A DNA stretch of 64,000 nucleotides from an uncultured beta proteobacterium (GCA_903853895.1 CAINUX010000203.1:44006-108005); one strand, 5' to 3'; counted from the first letter of the stretch, positions 38,555 to 48,097 are shown. Program-made: numbers and translations. Notes: a model not told the origin generated them from the sequence alone.

Positions 38555-39436
38555 CTAGCGTGCGTCTGGCCTGTGCTGCGCAAGACGCAGTGCCAGCGCA
38601 CTCAAGGCCTCATACGCCGCACCGGTCGGCGCATCCCAGGCGGCCACCGCCGCACCCTGGCGTGCGATAGCGTACGTGTCGCCCCGCGCGGCGGGGCCTG
38701 TCAACGCAGCCTGTGGGCCCAGCGCGGTGATGTTGGCCACCGCGTTGCGCAACAGGGCAGAACGCAAGTGCACGATCACGTCGGCGGGTACGCCGGTGGA
38801 CTGCCACAAATCCTCCGCGGTGGCTTGCAACACGGGTAGAAAGTTGGTCGCGAACACAGCTGCTGCGTGGTAGAGCAATTTGTCACTGCTGGCTACGTCA
38901 AAGCAGCGCGCACCGATGGTGTGGAAGGCGACGCGCAGTGTGGCGCAGGCCGTTGCATCGCCCTCCAGCGCGCACGGCGTCCCCGGGAATTGCGCAATGG
39001 CGCTGGGCACCGACGCGAAACTGAGGATGCAATGTGCGCTGGCCACACGCCAACCCAATGCCGCCAGCGGCGCAAGTGACGCAGTGCTTTGGGCGCCACT
39101 GCAGTGGAAAACGATGGGTGTAGTCGCTCCGTCTGCGCCTAGGCGGGAACTTGCAGCGGTCTGTGCCAAGGACTGCGCGCAGTCCGCCAGTTGTGCGTCT
39201 GGCACGCCCAACAGCCAGATGTCGGCACTGCGCAGGGCGTTCATTTGCGCCACGGCTTGCCCAGCACCGATCACACTGCACGCCGACTGCGCGCTGTGCA
39301 GGGCAGTGGTCAATACGTCCTGCACCGCAAAACTGCCCTGGGCATGCCAGAGGCTGGCCAGGGTTTGCGCCACCCGCCCGGCGCCAATCAGGTTCAGTGT
39401 TGGCAGGTAGGGGGCGGCGCGAGCGGAGCTTGGCAT
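38555..39436 (-). CDS. Rossmann-like / DUF2520 domain protein
   Basis: LNLIGAGRVAQTLASLW; CSGAQSTASLAPLAALGWRVASAHCILSFA. Confidence 0.85.
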   Translation of the reverse strand: MPSSARAAPYLPTLNLIGAGRVAQTLASLWHAQGSFAVQDVLTTALHSAQSACSVIGAGQAVAQMNALRSADIWLLGVPDAQLADCAQSLAQTAASSRLGADGATTPIVFHCSGAQSTASLAPLAALGWRVASAHCILSFASVPSAIAQFPGTPCALEGDATACATLRVAFHTIGARCFDVASSDKLLYHAAAVFATNFLPVLQATAEDLWQSTGVPADVIVHLRSALLRNAVANITALGPQAALTGPAARGDTYAIARQGAAVAAWDAPTGAAYEALSALALRLAQHRPDAR

Positions 39437-39452
39437 GGGGGTGTTTGTCGTC

Positions 39453-39839
39453 TTAACGAAGGGTACAGCTGTCGCCAACGCCGTCTCGCCATACGCGCAC
39501 CTGCACCAGGCCGGGCACGGCATCGGTCATTGCACGCCAGATGAACGCAGCCAGGTTTTCCAGCGTAGCGGGTCCCAGGCCCGGCACTTCGTCGAGCAAA
39601 TGGTGGTCCAGTTGCGGGCGCAACTGCTCAACGGCCTGGCGTACCAGCCCCAAGTCGATAACCATTCCGGTCGCCGGATCGACGTTGCCTGTCAATGTGA
39701 CCTCTGCGTTGTAGGTGTGGCCATGGATGCGGCGGCTGCCTTCGGCCTCGATATCGCGGCGCAGGGTATGGGCGGCGTCGAAGTAGAACTTCTGGCTGAT
39801 TTCGCAGCGGGTGGGTTTTTGGGCGGTTGGGGGGCTCAT
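39453..39839 (-). CDS. queD: 6-carboxy-tetrahydropterin synthase
   Basis: KFYFDAAHTL...RRIHGHTYNAEVTLTG...LDHHLLDEV. Confidence 0.92.
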   Translation of the reverse strand: MSPPTAQKPTRCEISQKFYFDAAHTLRRDIEAEGSRRIHGHTYNAEVTLTGNVDPATGMVIDLGLVRQAVEQLRPQLDHHLLDEVPGLGPATLENLAAFIWRAMTDAVPGLVQVRVWRDGVGDSCTLR

Positions 39840-40471
39840 CGGATGCCTGAGATCTTGTGGGTTTGCAGGGACAGGCGCCATGCCGGGCGCTGCAAGCACT
39901 GCGCAATGCAGGCTTGGGTGTTAGCGTCGCGTTGCGGGTTGTCCATGGGTTGCAGGTAACGGTGGCTAAAGTTAACCGCCTCACACTCGGCCAGGGTGAT
40001 ACCGGGCTGCGGCCACACCAGCTTGAGCTCATGGCCCTGGCGTTGCACCCAGGTGGAACCGGCCTTGGGGCTGACGCAGATCCAGTCGATGCCCGGCGGT
40101 GCCGCGATGGTTCCATTGGTTTCTACGGCGATGTGAAAGCCCTGCGCATGCAAGGCGTCAATCAGGGCGACATCCACCTGCAACAATGGCTCACCACCGG
40201 TCATCACGACAAAGCGGTGGGCTGTATCGGTGCCAGGCCACTGGGCTGCGATGCGTTCGGCCAAAGCCTGTGCGGTGTCAAACTTGCCGCCCAACGTGCC
40301 ATTGGTTCCGACAAAGTCGGTGTCGCAAAACTGGCAGACGGCGCTGGACCGGTCTTGCTCACGCCCTGACCACAGGTTGCAGCCGGCAAAGCGGCAAAAC
40401 ACCGCCGGGCGGCCCGCGTTGGAGCCTTCACCCTGCAGGGTATAGAAAATCTCTTTGACCTGGTAGCTCAT
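39836..40471 (-). CDS. queE: 7-carboxy-7-deazaguanine synthase
   Basis: MSYQVKEIFYTLQGEGSNAGRPAVFCRFAGCNLWSG...CQFCDTDF; TGGEPLLQ. Confidence 0.93.
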   Translation of the reverse strand: MSYQVKEIFYTLQGEGSNAGRPAVFCRFAGCNLWSGREQDRSSAVCQFCDTDFVGTNGTLGGKFDTAQALAERIAAQWPGTDTAHRFVVMTGGEPLLQVDVALIDALHAQGFHIAVETNGTIAAPPGIDWICVSPKAGSTWVQRQGHELKLVWPQPGITLAECEAVNFSHRYLQPMDNPQRDANTQACIAQCLQRPAWRLSLQTHKISGIR

Positions 40472-40559
40472 GGGGTGCGCCCCGCATGCCTATGCACCCC
40501 ACGGTGTGGGGATACGAGGTTTTTGTACATGGTAGTCCTCTACATGGCTCCGGATGACA

Positions 40560-40600
40560 AAAGGCAAAGCCCGCCGGAGCAGCGGGCCTTAGGGGTATTT
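40560..40600 (-). terminator. Probable terminator downstream of HEPN gene
   Basis: Minus strand AAGGCCCGC-TGCTCCG-GCGGGCTTTGCCTTTT. Confidence 0.5.
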
Positions 40601-40606
40601 TACTGT

Positions 40607-41056
40607 TCACTGCGCGATCATTGGTGTTCCGCTGAGTTTGTAGACTTCAGGTATGTACTTCTTCAAGATACCAACCAGTGCATCCGCTTCGGCTTTTGAC
40701 ACTGGCGGAAATGGCGAGTGGTAAGTTGTCTCGTTTCTGCGGGTGTGCGCCTTGATGATGAGTGCCATCTCGGGTGGTGTCATCTTCAGGTCACTGCCTA
40801 CGCGCTGGATCACCAAGTTGCGCCCAGCTGCTTTGGCACGCACGCAGTAGAACTCCTGCACCGCTTGCACCAACTGAAAGTAGCCTTCGTATGCCGACGT
40901 GAACCGTTGCATCGACAAGTTGGCGTCGATTTGATTCGCCCCTGTCAAGTAGTCCTGCGCATTGGTGAGGTACAGCGCCAACGCGCCTGGTGTTTGCGCC
41001 ACCTCTTCCAAGGCACCGGTCTTGATAAGGTTTTGGTATTCAGTGGGACGCTGCAT
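40607..41056 (-). CDS. HEPN-domain protein (toxin of MNT-HEPN pair)
   Basis: Helical, SMQRFTSAYEGYFQLVQAVQEFY; RRNETTYH = RX5-6H motif. Confidence 0.65.
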   Translation of the reverse strand: MQRPTEYQNLIKTGALEEVAQTPGALALYLTNAQDYLTGANQIDANLSMQRFTSAYEGYFQLVQAVQEFYCVRAKAAGRNLVIQRVGSDLKMTPPEMALIIKAHTRRNETTYHSPFPPVSKAEADALVGILKKYIPEVYKLSGTPMIAQ

Positions 41057-41615
41057 GGGGAAGAATCCTTATTTGTGAGGCTTCAGAAATCTGAGCCAGA
41101 ACCGGGTCGGTTTGCCGTAGCTTGGCCCACTCCGCTGCACCGTATAGGTTCAAATGTACCGCTCGCCCGAGGGACTTTTCCGCCTCCAGCAGGGAGGTGC
41201 TTACCTCCATCAGCGGTGCATTGCCTACTACGATCAGGTCGATGTCACTGGCGTGCGTGTCGGTCCCTCTTGCCACCGATCCAAAAACAAATGCCTCGTC
41301 GATTTGGGCTTGGAAAGGCGCCAGCACCGCACGCAAAGGCTCTGCGAGCCCAAACGATTTCAAAACAATGGCGCGCAGTTCTGGGTAAAGAAAGAACGTG
41401 GTGTTGACCTTGATGCAGCGTTGCCGCGCGCGTCGTGGGCCTTCCTGCAATACCCCTGCAGCCAACAAGCGCTCAATCTGCCGCTGTCCGCCCCCGTTGC
41501 CGCCCCCCGCGTGCGCCAGCAGCTCGTTAAGCGTAAAGCTGTGCTCTGGGTCGGCAAACGCCACGCCCAGCACCCTTTGCATGCTTGGCGTGAACAGAAA
41601 ATCTGCTGCACTCAT
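41040..41615 (-). CDS. Nucleotidyltransferase-domain protein with N-terminal winged HTH (antitoxin)
   Basis: FVFGSVARGTDTHASDIDLIVVG = GSX10DXD; N-terminal HTH-like QRQIERLLAAGVLQEGPR; 17-nt overlap with HEPN gene. Confidence 0.8.
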   Translation of the reverse strand: MSAADFLFTPSMQRVLGVAFADPEHSFTLNELLAHAGGGNGGGQRQIERLLAAGVLQEGPRRARQRCIKVNTTFFLYPELRAIVLKSFGLAEPLRAVLAPFQAQIDEAFVFGSVARGTDTHASDIDLIVVGNAPLMEVSTSLLEAEKSLGRAVHLNLYGAAEWAKLRQTDPVLAQISEASQIRILPHAASH

Positions 41616-41884
41616 TAAATCCCCTCTGTAGGGATCGTTACCCCTGATTGGGGGATTTTGACACAAATAACGCATGACGTGACAACGTCTCCCGCCGCCA
41701 AGGGCAAGGATGCATTGCGGTCCAGTCGGTTGATGGTGACAGGCAATGACCTGCGGGAATACTCAGACGAAACTGTCAAAAATCTTGCATTGCATTGTGC
41801 TAACTTGTTGAGAAAGAGAATCTTCCTCTGGCTCGATTTTTGTGCATGTCTCTCACTTTTCAAATTTCTAGCGTGATACATCCA

Positions 41885-42660
41885 ATGCAAACCAAAGCCT
41901 CCCTCAAAACTCTTCTGGCCACCAGCAGCATCGCTGCGGGTCTGTTGCTGGCTGCCCCGGCACAAGCCGCCGTGATGGTGGGAGGCTCGGCCCTGCTGGC
42001 TTCGGGTGACGCGGACCAATTGGAATCTTGGCTGGGTGAAGGGGCGATTACGCTGACCAACACTTTCACCAAGCAAGCGGGCGACGATGCTGTCTATTTT
42101 CATGCTGCAGCGGATGGCAAGGGGCTTACCTTCGTTGTGATGTACGGAACCGAAAACAGCACCGGCAAGTCGGCGGTGTACGGCGGATATGACCCACAGT
42201 CCTGGCGTTCTTCAAGTGGCTGGAATGTCACCCCCAATGTGACGGAGTGAACCGGATTCCTGTTCCACCTGGCACGGACCAGCTATTTGGTCAGCGGATG
42301 ACACCATTGTCAGGTGGGGCATGGGCAGGGTGGGACGCCGGTCTAAACCAAACTTACAACGATACTAGCTTCGGCCCATCATTTGGAAGCGGTCTCGATA
42401 TTTGGGTGAATGAGGCGCTCAGTTCGGGTCACTCGGTTCTTTGGTCCTATGCGGATGACAACGCGACAACAAAGCGGACGTCCATCATCGACGGCAGCAT
42501 ATACACCGACGAGAATATTTCAATCACCGGTATTGAGGTATTCACGATCAGCCTGATTGGCGCGGTGTCCGAGCCGGGCTCCCTGGCACTGGCAGGCTTG
42601 ACGCTCGCGGGTTTGGCGGCTGCTCTTCGGCATCGTCCAGCGGGTACTTTGACCGCGTAA
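41885..42660 (+). pseudogene. TLDc-like PEP-CTERM protein, disrupted
   Basis: MQTKASLKTLLATSSIAAGLLLAAPAQA signal peptide ... YGGYDPQSWRSSSGWN then TGA at 42248; continues in another frame to SEPGSLALAGLTLAGLAAALRHR PEP-CTERM. Confidence 0.65.
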
Positions 42661-42667
42661 ACCCGCT

Positions 42668-43714
42668 TCAAACCACCAACGGATCTTCCTGCATGGCTTC
42701 CATCTGTTCTTCGAGCATCTGCACCTGGCCCTGCCAGTAGTCGCTGGAGCCAAACCACGGGAAGTTGACGGGGAAAGTGGGATCATCCCAGCGCCGGGCC
42801 AGCCAGGCGCTGTAGTGGATCAGGCGCAGCGTGCGCAGTGGCTCGATCAGCGCCAGCTCGGCACGGTTGAAATCCCGGAACTGCTCGTAGCCGTCCACCA
42901 GTGCGCCCAGTTGACGCGTGCGCTGGCTGCGGTCGCCGCTGAGCAGCATCCACAGGTCTTGCACGGCGGGGCCGGTGCGGGCGTCGTCCAGGTCGACAAA
43001 ATGCGGACCGGGGCCGGCGGCGGGGGCTGCGTCGGCCGGGGTCCACAGGATGTTGCCGGGGTGGCAGTCGCCGTGCAGGCGCAAAACCGCCACGCCCGAA
43101 TCATCGAGGTCTTTTTGGCCACTAGACCTCGTCAATACTGCATGAGTAGCTACTAAATCAATAGCGTTTGTGCAAACCTTGGTCCAGGCGGATTGCACAT
43201 CCAACGGCACCTTGTCGTGCTCCAGCAGCCATTGCATGGACTCCACACCAAAGCTCTGTACGTCCAGACGCGGGCGGCTGGCAAACGGCTTTTTGGCGCC
43301 CACGGTGTGGATGCGCGCCAGGAAGCGGCCGATCCACTCCAGTACCTCGCCATCGTCGAGCTCGGGAGGGCGCCCGCCGCGTCGGGGGCTGGCGCTGAAG
43401 GCAAAGCCGCCAAAGTGGTGCAGCGTCTGTGGTCCACCGGCGAAGGGACCCTGCAGCTTGAGTGGCCCGACGGCAGGTATTTCAGCGGCCATCAGCTCTG
43501 CGGCAAAGTCGTGCTCTTCCTGAATCTGGGCATCGCTCCAGCGCTCGGGGCGGTAGAACTTGGCAACGACGGCCGTGCCGTCTTCGAGTTGCACCTGGTA
43601 GACGCGGTTCTCATACGACGACAGGGCGGTCAACCGACCGTCGCCGCGCAGGCCCACGCTATCGAGCGCGTCGAGTACGACGTCCGGCGTCAGTGTTTCA
43701 AAGGGATGGCGCAC
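42668..43714 (-). CDS. srkA: Stress response kinase A (YihE/RdoA)
   Basis: SYENRVYQVQLEDG, LRLHGDCHPGNILW, HFVDLDDARTGPAVQDLWMLLSG. Confidence 0.92.
   Translation of the reverse strand: MRHPFETLTPDVVLDALDSVGLRGDGRLTALSSYENRVYQVQLEDGTAVVAKFYRPERWSDAQIQEEHDFAAELMAAEIPAVGPLKLQGPFAGGPQTLHHFGGFAFSASPRRGGRPPELDDGEVLEWIGRFLARIHTVGAKKPFASRPRLDVQSFGVESMQWLLEHDKVPLDVQSAWTKVCTNAIDLVATHAVLTRSSGQKDLDDSGVAVLRLHGDCHPGNILWTPADAAPAAGPGPHFVDLDDARTGPAVQDLWMLLSGDRSQRTRQLGALVDGYEQFRDFNRAELALIEPLRTLRLIHYSAWLARRWDDPTFPVNFPWFGSSDYWQGQVQMLEEQMEAMQEDPLVV
43118..43165 (-). repeat. Dispersed 48-bp repeat, copy 5 (inside srkA)
   Basis: Reverse complement GCTATTGATTTAGTAGCTACTCATGCAGTATTGACGAGGTCTAGTGGC. Confidence 0.8.
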
Positions 43715-43897
43715 TCAGTCCTTGTGGCGGTTGTTTTGGTTGGGCGTGAAAAACATGGCCACGCCTACGGCGATCAGGATCGCCGGCCACCAGGTCTTGA
43801 ACAGATCGGCCAGACTGACATTGATGAGCCCAAGATTGGTCAGCAGAAAAAACGTGCCGAACACGATCAGTGCGATGGCAGCGACATTGCCCTTCAT
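43715..43897 (-). CDS. LiaF-TM/DUF5668-like small membrane protein
   Basis: 60 aa, two TM: ALIVFGTFFLLTNLGLINVSLADLFKTWWPAILIAVGVAMFF. Confidence 0.7.
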   Translation of the reverse strand: MKGNVAAIALIVFGTFFLLTNLGLINVSLADLFKTWWPAILIAVGVAMFFTPNQNNRHKD

Positions 43898-43961
43898 GGT
43901 GAACCCCTCATTTCAAAAAGAATGAGGGCATTGTCGCAAGGTTTGGGATGTCGGCGAGCGC

Positions 43962-45479
43962 TTAGCCCAGTGGCCCCAAATCGTCGCCATAGAGTGCGGC
44001 GTCGTCCGAGCCCGAATCGGAGAACCCTCCTGCGGTAGACGTGTCTTTTGAGCTGCTGTCACCCAACAGTTCAAAGGGCAGGGATTGCTTGACCAGGATG
44101 ATGGTACAGGGCGCGTCCATCGCCACCTTGATGGGTACGGTGGCGACGAAACGCTGCGTTTTCAGCCCGTGCGTGGCCGCTCCCATCACGATGACGCTGA
44201 CGTGGTTGCCCCGGGCATAGTCCAGAATGGCCTGGGCCACGTCGCCCGATTCGAGCACGTGGAACGAGGTCTGGTGGCCGGGGTGGTCCAGCGGCTGGGC
44301 CCACTGGCGCAACGTCGTCAGGTAGCGGCGGTGGACGTTGGTTTCGCTTTTGTCTTCATCGGTGCTGCTGGTCTGCCCGGACGAAATGACCGTAACACAG
44401 GCCAGGCGTGCCCCGATGCGGGTGCCCAGCGAGCGGGCCACAGCCTGGCGCAAGGAATACAGCGTTGCATCGGTCACGTCCTTGTGGGGCACGGCCACCA
44501 TCACGATGGGCACTTCGTCGATTTGTTGTGCTGCGATGGGACTGGGCTTGTACTGCATGCCCGCCGCCTTGATCCATCTCTTGAAGTGCGTGCCAAACCG
44601 GGTGCCCGTGACATTGGTTCCGCGGTGGGTGATGGTGATCTGCTCCGGATGTACCAGATCAAAGGCCAGGTGCGCCGCCGATGGGTAGCGGTGCGCGGCT
44701 TCGGGCTCCAGGCAACGCATGACCACTTCTTGCAGCCAAGGAGGCAATTCGGGCTTGAGCTTGCGTGGAGGTACCGGGTCCACCCACAGCCGTTGCCGCA
44801 AGCCGCCATCGGTTTGAGGGGCACCAAAAGGCAGCCGTCCGGTGCACAGCTGGTAGAGCATGACGCCGACCGCAAAAATGTCGCTGCGTGGGTCGCCGCG
44901 CACACCCACCACTTGCTCGGGCGCAATCCAGGCAGGGGAGCCTACGGCCTTGCGCAACTGCTCAGCCAGCAGATCGGGGTAGTGCGCGTGGCACGACAGG
45001 CCAAAGTCCAGCAGCACAGCCGTGCCGTCCCCGCGGAACAGCACATTGGCGGGCTTGAGATCCAGATGCACCGTGTTCTGTTGGTGCAGGGCATGCAAGG
45101 CACGGGCCATCGCTGAGCCTAGCCAGGCGATCTGCTCGACGCTGGGAGGTGTTTCAGAGTCCAGCCAGTGCTCCAGGGTCTCGCCCGTGACGTACTCCAT
45201 GACCAGATAGGGCACGCGGGAAAGGTCGCCAGCGGCCACAAAGCGCGGCACATGGCGGCCCTGCAGCACCTGCATGATCTGGCACTCGATCTCGAAACTG
45301 ACAATGTTTTCCGCGCCGTCGCCCGCCGTCATGCGCGGAATCTTCATCGCCATGGCAAAGCCCGGGTCGCGCTGGCCGTCGGCGTAGTGCACGCGGTAGA
45401 TGTGGGCCATGCCGCCGGAGTGGATGCACTCTTCAATCGTGAAGCCGTCCAGCTCGGCCCCGGGCTCCAGCAGTTTCAT
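43962..45479 (-). CDS. Ser/Thr protein kinase fused to universal stress protein domain
   Basis: HSGGMAHIYRV, HLDLKPANVLF, LLDFGLS, then C-terminal Usp VIVMGAATHGLKTQRFVATVPIKVAMDAPCTIILVK. Confidence 0.88.
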   Translation of the reverse strand: MKLLEPGAELDGFTIEECIHSGGMAHIYRVHYADGQRDPGFAMAMKIPRMTAGDGAENIVSFEIECQIMQVLQGRHVPRFVAAGDLSRVPYLVMEYVTGETLEHWLDSETPPSVEQIAWLGSAMARALHALHQQNTVHLDLKPANVLFRGDGTAVLLDFGLSCHAHYPDLLAEQLRKAVGSPAWIAPEQVVGVRGDPRSDIFAVGVMLYQLCTGRLPFGAPQTDGGLRQRLWVDPVPPRKLKPELPPWLQEVVMRCLEPEAAHRYPSAAHLAFDLVHPEQITITHRGTNVTGTRFGTHFKRWIKAAGMQYKPSPIAAQQIDEVPIVMVAVPHKDVTDATLYSLRQAVARSLGTRIGARLACVTVISSGQTSSTDEDKSETNVHRRYLTTLRQWAQPLDHPGHQTSFHVLESGDVAQAILDYARGNHVSVIVMGAATHGLKTQRFVATVPIKVAMDAPCTIILVKQSLPFELLGDSSSKDTSTAGGFSDSGSDDAALYGDDLGPLG

Positions 45480-46228
45480 CGTCCATCCTCCAGACGCGCG
45501 GCAAAAAATTCGGGCAGACCAATGCGCCGAATCGCGTTGGCCGCCGCGTAGTGGTCGTAGGGCACGCGGTGAAAGGTCAGCTGCGCGCGGTCGGTGTCAA
45601 AAATGCAGTACATCGCGTGGAAATTGCCATCGCGCGGCTGGCCGACCGACCCTACCGTGCACAGCCATTGGCGGTGCTTGGGCACGGGCACGGCCACGCC
45701 GGGCTGCGGCGTGAAGGGCATCAGTCCATCACCGGCGCCGCGGTAGTACAGGGTCTGAAAATGGACGTGGCCCCCGAAAACATAACGCACGCCGGGCCAC
45801 TGGACCGCTGCGTCCATGCTGGCTTTGGCGGCCCGCTGGTCGTAGACATAGCGCCACAGGTGAGGCTCGTTGGCACTGGCGTGTACAAACAGCACGCTGT
45901 CGTCGTGCAGGGTCAGCGGCAGGTTGGTGATCCAGTCCTTCTGGGAGGCACTCAGCTGCTGACCCGTCCACGCGGCGCTGCTGTCGCCTATGGTTTTGAC
46001 TTCGGCGGGGGGATTGACGGCCATGGCATCGTGGTTGCCCTGTATGGCCATGGCACCTTCCTCGGTGAGCAGCATGATGCGGTCTACCACGGCACCCGGG
46101 TCCGCGCCGTAGCCGACCATGTCGCCCAAAAATACAAAACGCTGCGCCTGCTGCGCCCGGGCATGCGCCAGGCAGGCGTCGAGCGCCTGCAGGTTGGCGT
46201 GGATGTCAGACAGTAGGGCAAAGCGCAC
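45476..46228 (-). CDS. Metallophosphoesterase
   Basis: LLSDIHANLQAL, LGDMVGYGADP, QGNHDA, FGGHVH; ATGA overlap with kinase gene. Confidence 0.9.
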   Translation of the reverse strand: MRFALLSDIHANLQALDACLAHARAQQAQRFVFLGDMVGYGADPGAVVDRIMLLTEEGAMAIQGNHDAMAVNPPAEVKTIGDSSAAWTGQQLSASQKDWITNLPLTLHDDSVLFVHASANEPHLWRYVYDQRAAKASMDAAVQWPGVRYVFGGHVHFQTLYYRGAGDGLMPFTPQPGVAVPVPKHRQWLCTVGSVGQPRDGNFHAMYCIFDTDRAQLTFHRVPYDHYAAANAIRRIGLPEFFAARLEDGR

Positions 46229-46309
46229 AGAGTCTCCTGTTTAGGGCGCCACCATTTTGCAGTGACGCATGCGCAATCATGCCTCAGTTGACTGACGCCA
46301 AGTTTGCAT

Positions 46310-47437
46310 TTACAGGGAAAGTATGTGGCCCAGTCGCGGGTCGCCTTTGCCGCCCAGCACCTGCTGGTACGCGGCCTGCACAGCCGCCGCGCCCACATGG
46401 TGCTCGACATGCAACCAGGGGCGTTCGGGTCGCGACACCGCCGCCGTAAACGCCTGCCAGGACTGCACCAGCCGTTGACCCAGGCCCTGTGGGCCCCATT
46501 CGCTGCTGCGCTTCTTGATTTGTGCGGGTGCGAAAAATAGTGTGGCCTTGGGGCCGGGCACATCTTTTGCGCCGCCCATATCCGACACATGGGTGGCGCC
46601 TATGGAGCTGCTGTACCGCAGACCGGTGCAATGGGTATGCAGCGCCTTGCGCAGTGGCGCATTGCCGGCAAAGTCCACGTAGATGCTCGGTGCGTCAGGC
46701 GCAATCTGGTCCAACTGGTCATACGTCAACACCCGGTGGTAGCAGCCCAGGCTTTCGCAAAAAGCCACGTTGCCGGGCGATGTAAGACCGACCACTTCGA
46801 TGCCTTTGCGCTGGGCCAGCTGAAAGGCCGTGCCGTAGGCGGTCTTGCTGGACGCGCTGGACAGCAACAGTAGGGCGGGCCGGGTTGCATCGGCGGTGGC
46901 GCCAAAGAAATCGTTGTCGGCCAGAAAGTCGTCTATCAGCCACGAAGTGATGAACAGCGGGCGCAGCAGGGCCTGGATGTCCTCGGTGTCGGCCGCGTAG
47001 AACGGGTCGGCCGCACAGCGCATGTACTGGTTGTAGACCATGTGCAACTGGGCCCGGTGTGGCGCGGCGTCAAAGAACGAGCCGGCTGACACTTTCGCAG
47101 GTGTCAGATCGACGGCACTGGACATTGGAAAGTAGCCATACAGGTGTTCGCCCACGGCCACATCCGGGTGGCGTGACTCGCGCACGGTGCCAAAACCCCA
47201 GACCGGAATGCGGCCCCAGGCGATACCGTCACCCGAATCTGCCACCGGGTAAAACTGCCAATACTGCATGGCATCGCCCATGGCCGCGTAGGTGATGTTG
47301 TTGGAGGTCAACGCAAAGCGTTCAATGCCCACGCGCACGTGACCATCGGCAAGTGTGCCCATGGGTGACGTGCGCACGGTGGTGGTGGTCAGCTGGGCCT
47401 TGCGGACCAGGAGTTCAGTCGTGTCGGAGGTGTTCAT
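46310..47437 (-). CDS. DUF2855 family protein
   Basis: IERFALTSNNITYAAMGDAMQYWQFYP; medium-chain reductase-like. Confidence 0.8.
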   Translation of the reverse strand: MNTSDTTELLVRKAQLTTTTVRTSPMGTLADGHVRVGIERFALTSNNITYAAMGDAMQYWQFYPVADSGDGIAWGRIPVWGFGTVRESRHPDVAVGEHLYGYFPMSSAVDLTPAKVSAGSFFDAAPHRAQLHMVYNQYMRCAADPFYAADTEDIQALLRPLFITSWLIDDFLADNDFFGATADATRPALLLLSSASSKTAYGTAFQLAQRKGIEVVGLTSPGNVAFCESLGCYHRVLTYDQLDQIAPDAPSIYVDFAGNAPLRKALHTHCTGLRYSSSIGATHVSDMGGAKDVPGPKATLFFAPAQIKKRSSEWGPQGLGQRLVQSWQAFTAAVSRPERPWLHVEHHVGAAAVQAAYQQVLGGKGDPRLGHILSL

Positions 47438-47502
47438 GCCTCTACCTTAATGCAATTCGGCAGGGCCATCAACTCACCAAGGGCGCTGCTGCGACAGGCC
47501 GG

Positions 47503-47904
47503 CTACAGCCAGACTCCGCTGTGCGGCATCTGTATCGGGTGCGCGGTGTCGCCGCTGAGTACGAAGGCGCCAATCAGGAAACTGAGCAGCGAGACAAAAA
47601 TGCTGGCGAAGAACGCCGTCCAGAACCCCGACACCGAAAAGCCTTTGACCAAAGCGGCCACCAACTGGATCATCAGGGCATTGATCACCAGCAAGAAAAG
47701 ACCAAAGGTGATGAGCGTCAGCGGTAGTGTCAGAACGATGAGCAGGGGTTTGACCAGCGCGTTGGCAAAACCCAGTAGCAGCGCGGACACGATCAACGAG
47801 AAGGTATCGGCGAACCGCAACCCCCGAAAAACACCACTGGCGACCCACAGCGAGACGGCGGTGATGCACCAGTGCAAAAGGAAGGGTTTGAGTTCGTCAA
47901 GCAT
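47503..47904 (-). CDS. Small membrane protein of phage holin family 4 superfamily type (YvlD-like)
   Basis: Four TM; ALLLGFANALVKPLLIVLTLPLTLITFGLFLLVINALMI. Confidence 0.8.
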   Translation of the reverse strand: MLDELKPFLLHWCITAVSLWVASGVFRGLRFADTFSLIVSALLLGFANALVKPLLIVLTLPLTLITFGLFLLVINALMIQLVAALVKGFSVSGFWTAFFASIFVSLLSFLIGAFVLSGDTAHPIQMPHSGVWL

Positions 47905-47971
47905 GGGCGGGGGTCGTGATGATCAAAGGCACAATATACCCCGAACAACGAAATGCACCATAGCATCGGGT

Positions 47972-48019
47972 GCTATTGAAATAATAGCTGGATAGCCTTA
48001 TTTTGTGAGGGCTAGGTAC
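47972..48019 (+). repeat. Dispersed 48-bp repeat, copy 6 (intergenic)
   Basis: GCTATTGAAATAATAGCTGGATAGCCTTATTTTGTGAGGGCTAGGTAC. Confidence 0.8.
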
Positions 48020-48097
48020 CGATTCTGTTAACGCGTTCCCTCTGTAACCAACGGGCCGCCGTAAAGGGTGTTTTGACAATGCTGTATCCCGCCCTCC

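Noticed and set aside
44085-45116. 343-aa plus-strand ORF opposite the kinase-USP gene
   Set aside because: Antisense shadow ORF; no recognisable domain.
47503-47904. Phage holin-like protein as evidence for a prophage
   Set aside because: Belongs to a widespread chromosomal membrane family; no neighbouring phage genes.
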